From NCBI GenBank assembly GCA_018400625.1, contig JAGYMJ010000311.1, forward strand, positions 1 to 9,841: 9,841 bases of DNA, in the 5' to 3' direction. The position numbers and the translations under genes are program-made. The DNA is from Planctomycetota bacterium. GTDB taxonomy: Bacteria; Planctomycetota; Brocadiia; SM23-32. Below the pieces are notes generated by a model. The model worked only from the letters and a program-made list of their open reading frames with translations, was not told the DNA's origin and made no database searches. Below, one piece after another: positions 7,109 to 9,841 of the stretch; positions within the stretch are counted from its first letter, which is position 1; the number at the start of each line of letters is the position of its first letter.

Positions 7109-8368
7109 ATGTCAATTTCAATGCCAATCATTACCACAATTATAGAACAACACGCCGAAGAAGCAGCTTTTAACTGGCTGCTGCGCGACAGCGCCGTGGC
7201 AGAACCGCACTATAGCCTTGCTGATCTTGCCCATCTGGACGACCGCATCGAAGCCAACATCGACGGTTTGCGGATTGCCGGGGATGCTGGCTGGGACATT
7301 TGTCGGGAAGCCATGGAAATTGGAGAGCCGGGAGAAATCTTTACTGCCGGCGTGCTGGCCTTTGAATCCCAGGCCCCAGAACGTATGGATGCCCTGCTTG
7401 CTGCGGTGGAGGAAGACGTCGAACTACAGCGGGCACTGTGCTCAGCCCTTGGGTGGATCGAGTTTCACCAGGTGGTCGGACCGGCCAATAAACTTTTGGA
7501 TGCGGATTTGGTATATATAAAACGCATGGCCCTGGGTGCCCATGCCATTCATCGACAGGATATCGGGCCGGCTCTGGCAACCTATATTTCCGACGCCGAT
7601 TCCCGTGTTCGGTCGAGGTCCCTGAAGGCGGCAGGTGAATTGGGACGTATTGATCTTTTGGGGACGGTGCTTGATTATTTTAAGGACAAAGACGAAAAAT
7701 GCCGGTTTTACGCTGCATGGTCGGCAGTATTGTTGGGCAACAACGCAGGAATAGATCGATTGAAACGTATTGTGGAGGCCCAATCTGTTTACGACCAGAG
7801 GGCATGTGAGCTGGCCGTTCGAAAAATGGATCATGGTCATGCCGTGCAATGGCTCAATGAGCTTGGCCGGCATTCGTTGTCCATTCGACTGGCCATTAAG
7901 GGTTATGGCGCCTTGGGGGATCCCCAGGCCATTCCCCGGCTCATTGAGATGATGCAGGTACCCGAGCTGGCCCGGCCGGCTGGAGAAGCGTTCTCCATGA
8001 TCACCGGCGTGGATATTGCCTACGAAGATCTTGAAACCGATGTCCCTGAAGATTTCCAGGCCGGGCCGACGGAAGACCCTGAAGACGAGGATGTTGAGAT
8101 GGATCCGGATGAAGATTTACCCTGGCCTGATCCCGAACTGCTCGGCGCCTGGTGGCATGCCAATCAAAAATCGTTTCAAAGCGGTAATCGTTATCTGGCG
8201 GGCCATGCCATATCATCGGAAAACTGCATGCATGTTCTCATCAACGGTTTTCAGCGGCCGCGCATGGCGGCCGCCATGGAACTTACGCTCCTGAACCCAG
8301 GCCGGCCTTTGTTTGAGGTGCGGGCTCCGGGGTATCGGCAGCAGCGTTTGCTGACGGCAGGATCGTGA
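7109..8368 (+). CDS. TIGR02270 family HEAT-repeat protein, T6SS-associated
   Basis: A 419-residue protein of the TIGR02270 family, commonly found in T6SS loci; its molecular role is unknown. The N-terminal signature is clear: IIEQHAEEAAFNWLLRDSAV, then LDDRIEANIDGLRIAGDAGWDIC. Residues about 140-285 form HEAT-like helical repeats (for example VRSRSLKAAGELG and IKGYGALGDPQAIPRLIEMM), suggesting a binding scaffold. A strongly acidic linker runs about 312-343, followed by the family C-terminus: LPWPDPE, AWWHANQ, GNRYLAGH, RMAAAMELTLL and FEVRAPGYRQQRLL. The start is uncertain: ATG 7109 lies 15 bases after GGGGAGGG, too far for an ideal site, and an in-frame ATG at 7121 also fits the family N-terminus. 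GC is higher than in the immunity gene before it. It may share the operon by read-through. Confidence 0.87.
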   Translation: MSISMPIITTIIEQHAEEAAFNWLLRDSAVAEPHYSLADLAHLDDRIEANIDGLRIAGDAGWDICREAMEIGEPGEIFTAGVLAFESQAPERMDALLAAVEEDVELQRALCSALGWIEFHQVVGPANKLLDADLVYIKRMALGAHAIHRQDIGPALATYISDADSRVRSRSLKAAGELGRIDLLGTVLDYFKDKDEKCRFYAAWSAVLLGNNAGIDRLKRIVEAQSVYDQRACELAVRKMDHGHAVQWLNELGRHSLSIRLAIKGYGALGDPQAIPRLIEMMQVPELARPAGEAFSMITGVDIAYEDLETDVPEDFQAGPTEDPEDEDVEMDPDEDLPWPDPELLGAWWHANQKSFQSGNRYLAGHAISSENCMHVLINGFQRPRMAAAMELTLLNPGRPLFEVRAPGYRQQRLLTAGS

Positions 8369-8380
8369 AGCTGTGGACGG

Positions 8381-8578
8381 ATGAAGGTTCAACTTATAAT
8401 TCCCGCCATTGCCTGCATTTTTATCCTGCTGGCAGTCTATCACCTGGCGGCGTCACGCCGAAATGATCGCCAATGCGATGATGCCTCCCGAATTGAGGTC
8501 AGGGTCCGAAAAAGGCTGGGTGTCGTCTTTTTACTGGTGGGTGCTGGATTGCTTGGATATTACGGGTTAGCGTTTTAA
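8381..8578 (+). CDS. Small two-helix membrane protein, unknown function
   Basis: A 65-residue protein starting 12 bp after the TIGR02270 gene. Residues about 4-23 and 46-64 are hydrophobic enough to span the inner membrane. They are joined by a charged loop rich in Arg and Asp (SRRNDRQCDD and RVRKR), so both ends probably lie on the same side of the membrane. The ribosome-binding site is poor (GGACGG immediately before ATG). It may be co-transcribed with the gene before it. I do not recognise the family, and there is no evidence tying it to secretion beyond position. Confidence 0.6.
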   Translation: MKVQLIIPAIACIFILLAVYHLAASRRNDRQCDDASRIEVRVRKRLGVVFLLVGAGLLGYYGLAF

Positions 8579-8624
8579 TGATCACCGGGGCCTGATACGC
8601 GAAGAAAGCGGCCGGGATTGCTGA

Positions 8625-9518
8625 TCAGAACCGAACCGTCAGGTATATCATTCCCTTGACGCCTGATTTGGTGCGGTCTTCAAGTGATGCGCCCATGGGA
8701 ATCCTAACCTTCTGGCATGGACCTTCGATTTTAAAGCTGACATTAATTCCTTGCTGGGTTTTCATGATCGAAGCGACGCTTTTAACACTCTTTTGAATCG
8801 GTTCGACATGGGGCTTTACGGCGTTGGTTACCCTTTTCACATCATCAAGGCTATCCAGCAACTGCAGTGCACCCAGGACGCTTCGCGCAGACGCTTCGCC
8901 TTTTTTCAGGATCTCCCCCAGACCCTGTAAGTCGGGGCCAACATTTCCCCATGAGATGGAAAACTCCCATCGGTCGAAGGACATGCCTTTTTTGTCATTG
9001 GACTTGAAGGTCAGGGCGATGGCAAGTTGCTTATGACTATATTCCAACCGAAAGGGCTGGCCCGATGCCGTTGATATTTTTTCCTTGAGAAGCAAACCAG
9101 GTTCAAGTTCGAAAACACGAGCCTTGTACGCCTCGAATGTGCCGCCGTACCCAACCTTCACCCCCAGGGTCGTCCGTTCTTTGGAAGATTTGGGGGCCGG
9201 GACCATGATTTCGGAGGTAACGCCGCTGAGACCGATCTGCACCTTTCCGCCACCGCGCTTGATCTCTATCTTCGTTTTTAACGATAACACCTTCTTTAAC
9301 ATCGACTTAAGTGCGCTTTCCGAGATGGGCTTAGACTTTGGTTCGGCGGCTGGAAGCTTCGCTCCCAACGGTCCCCGCGTCAGCCCTAAAGGCCGATTCT
9401 GTGCATTGCCCAAACGCTTGTAGTAGTCGGAGGGAAGATTTAAATTGAATTTGCGCATGTGCAATGAAGTAGGAACATGCGGTGCAGAGGTCGTCGGGAT
9501 AGCTGTTTTACCTGTCAT
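8625..9518 (-). CDS. Hypothetical protein, unrecognised, convergent to the T6SS genes
   Basis: A 297-residue, lysine-rich protein that I cannot assign to a family. The first 65 residues are rich in Pro, Ser and Thr and probably disordered. Residues about 75-190 have alternating beta-strand patterns (KIEIKRGGGKVQIGLSG, LGVKVGYGGTFEAYKARVFELEPG and WEFSISW). Residues about 196-255 look helical (LGEILKKGEASARSVLGALQLL and HVEPIQKSVKSVASIMK), and the C-terminus returns to strands. There is no signal peptide or membrane helix. A GGGGAG at 9526-9531 (minus strand) lies seven bases before the ATG, which supports this start. It is transcribed towards the island and ends 46 bp from the small membrane gene. 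It could be a T6SS cargo or an unrelated neighbour; sequence alone does not decide. Confidence 0.75.
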   Translation of the reverse strand: MTGKTAIPTTSAPHVPTSLHMRKFNLNLPSDYYKRLGNAQNRPLGLTRGPLGAKLPAAEPKSKPISESALKSMLKKVLSLKTKIEIKRGGGKVQIGLSGVTSEIMVPAPKSSKERTTLGVKVGYGGTFEAYKARVFELEPGLLLKEKISTASGQPFRLEYSHKQLAIALTFKSNDKKGMSFDRWEFSISWGNVGPDLQGLGEILKKGEASARSVLGALQLLDSLDDVKRVTNAVKPHVEPIQKSVKSVASIMKTQQGINVSFKIEGPCQKVRIPMGASLEDRTKSGVKGMIYLTVRF

Positions 9519-9716
9519 CTGTCATCTCCCCTTATGTGTAATGCGGTTGTGGTAAAGTCTAATCGCTTTTTCATTCAACCATCGTCATTGATGCAGCCCA
9601 AAAAGATATAAAAATCGTAAAATTGAATATTATGTAAGATAAAATAGAAACTTGCTTTTTGTCAATAAATTTACCAAAAAATGTAAATCAGCTCCCTGCA
9701 AGGTCGTTGAAATCCA
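9519..9716. other. AT-rich intergenic region
   Basis: Nearly 200 bp without a supported gene. From about 9600 to 9690 it is strongly AT-rich. It must contain the promoter of the minus-strand gene, but no clean -35/-10 pair stands out on that strand. On the plus strand TTGTCA (9659-9664) and TGTAAA (9682-9687) are 17 bp apart and could be a weak promoter pointing at the cyclase fragment. Confidence 0.4.
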
Positions 9717-9841
9717 GGCATCCATGGCGGGAACATAGGTTCCAGAAAGGTGCTGGACTATACGGTAATTGGTGATACTGTTAATCTTGCATCCCGTCTG
9801 GAAGGGGCCAATAAGCGGTATGGAACCGCGCTTATGATTTC
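9717..9841 (+). pseudogene. Class III adenylate/guanylate cyclase catalytic-domain fragment, probably a remnant, runs off the window
   Basis: Reading from 9717, the plus strand encodes [17 protein letters not shown] and then [20 protein letters not shown]. This is the conserved second half of the class III nucleotidyl cyclase catalytic domain (family pattern GIxTGxxxxGNIGS, [16 protein letters not shown], KxYGT). An in-frame TGA sits at 9708-9710, only six bases upstream. The first half of the domain, including the metal-binding aspartates, is missing. About five residues are also missing between GIH and GNIGS, where TGEVVV-type residues are expected. Together these suggest a decayed or truncated gene rather than an intact start. 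Because the gene continues beyond base 9841, the state of its 3' end is unknown. If intact, it would make cAMP or cGMP from ATP or GTP. Confidence 0.7.

Noticed and set aside
7442..7873. Minus-strand frame of 143 codons inside the TIGR02270 gene
   Set aside because: It is a shadow of a gene whose plus-strand product matches a known family along its length.
8579..8628. Possible bidirectional terminator made by two TGATCA copies between the convergent genes
   Set aside because: The outer arms pair over only 6 bp with a large loop and imperfect inner pairing, and no T-tract follows on either strand.
9085..9423. Plus-strand frame of 112 codons opposite the unknown minus-strand gene
   Set aside because: The minus-strand frame is longer, has a properly spaced ribosome-binding site and covers the region completely. 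The plus frame shows no features.
1..9841. CRISPR array, tRNA, rRNA, transposase or integrase
   Set aside because: I saw no spaced direct repeats outside the vgrG needle, no tRNA- or rRNA-like sequence, and no recombinase-like protein or flanking inverted repeats in the window.

Overview
The window carries a type VI secretion (T6SS) VgrG/effector island. It holds a spike gene, spike accessory genes, a PAAR-like toxin with a probable immunity gene, and a trailing T6SS-associated HEAT-repeat gene. No core T6SS genes (sheath, tube, baseplate, ClpV, membrane complex) are present, so this is a satellite cluster whose secretion machine must be encoded elsewhere. The proteins look like those of Gram-negative proteobacteria, and moderate GC with this gene set would fit a Desulfobacterota-type or other environmental proteobacterium. 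No marker gene fixes the taxon, so that is only a guess.

Layout. Bases 1-183 are a leader without a convincing gene; they contain a GC-rich hairpin that overlaps a near-match to a sigma-54 promoter. From 184 to 6992 six genes run head to tail on the plus strand: vgrG, a DUF6484 gene, a DUF2169 gene, a beta-ketoacyl-synthase-like (thiolase-fold) gene, a DUF4150 PAAR-like effector with a C-terminal HH-motif nuclease-type toxin, and a repeat-containing beta-propeller-like protein that is the likely immunity factor. Spacing is very tight: 1 bp between the first two, ATGA overlaps at 3996-3999 and 5033-5036, and 19 bp before the immunity gene. This implies one operon. After a 116-bp gap come a TIGR02270-family HEAT-repeat gene and a 65-residue two-helix membrane protein. 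A convergent minus-strand gene of unknown function (8625-9518) follows. The right edge (about 9717-9841) holds a damaged piece of a class III adenylate/guanylate cyclase catalytic domain running off the window.

Working model. VgrG forms the trimeric spike. The DUF6484 protein looks like a miniature spike piece, with an OB-like half and a VgrG-tip-like half. The PAAR-like domain of the effector caps the spike and carries the toxin. The DUF2169 protein and the degenerate ketosynthase-like protein lie between spike and effector genes, where loading adaptors are usually encoded, and no DUF4123 or DUF1795 adaptor is visible. The toxin half of the effector and the immunity gene look lower in GC than the conserved genes on either side, consistent with an exchangeable toxin/immunity cassette.

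Most notable points: the ketosynthase-like protein keeps the nucleophile cysteine position but has lost both catalytic histidines; the DUF6484 protein mirrors VgrG in two places; the putative immunity protein has a regular repeat of about 39 residues; and the minus-strand gene is unrecognised.
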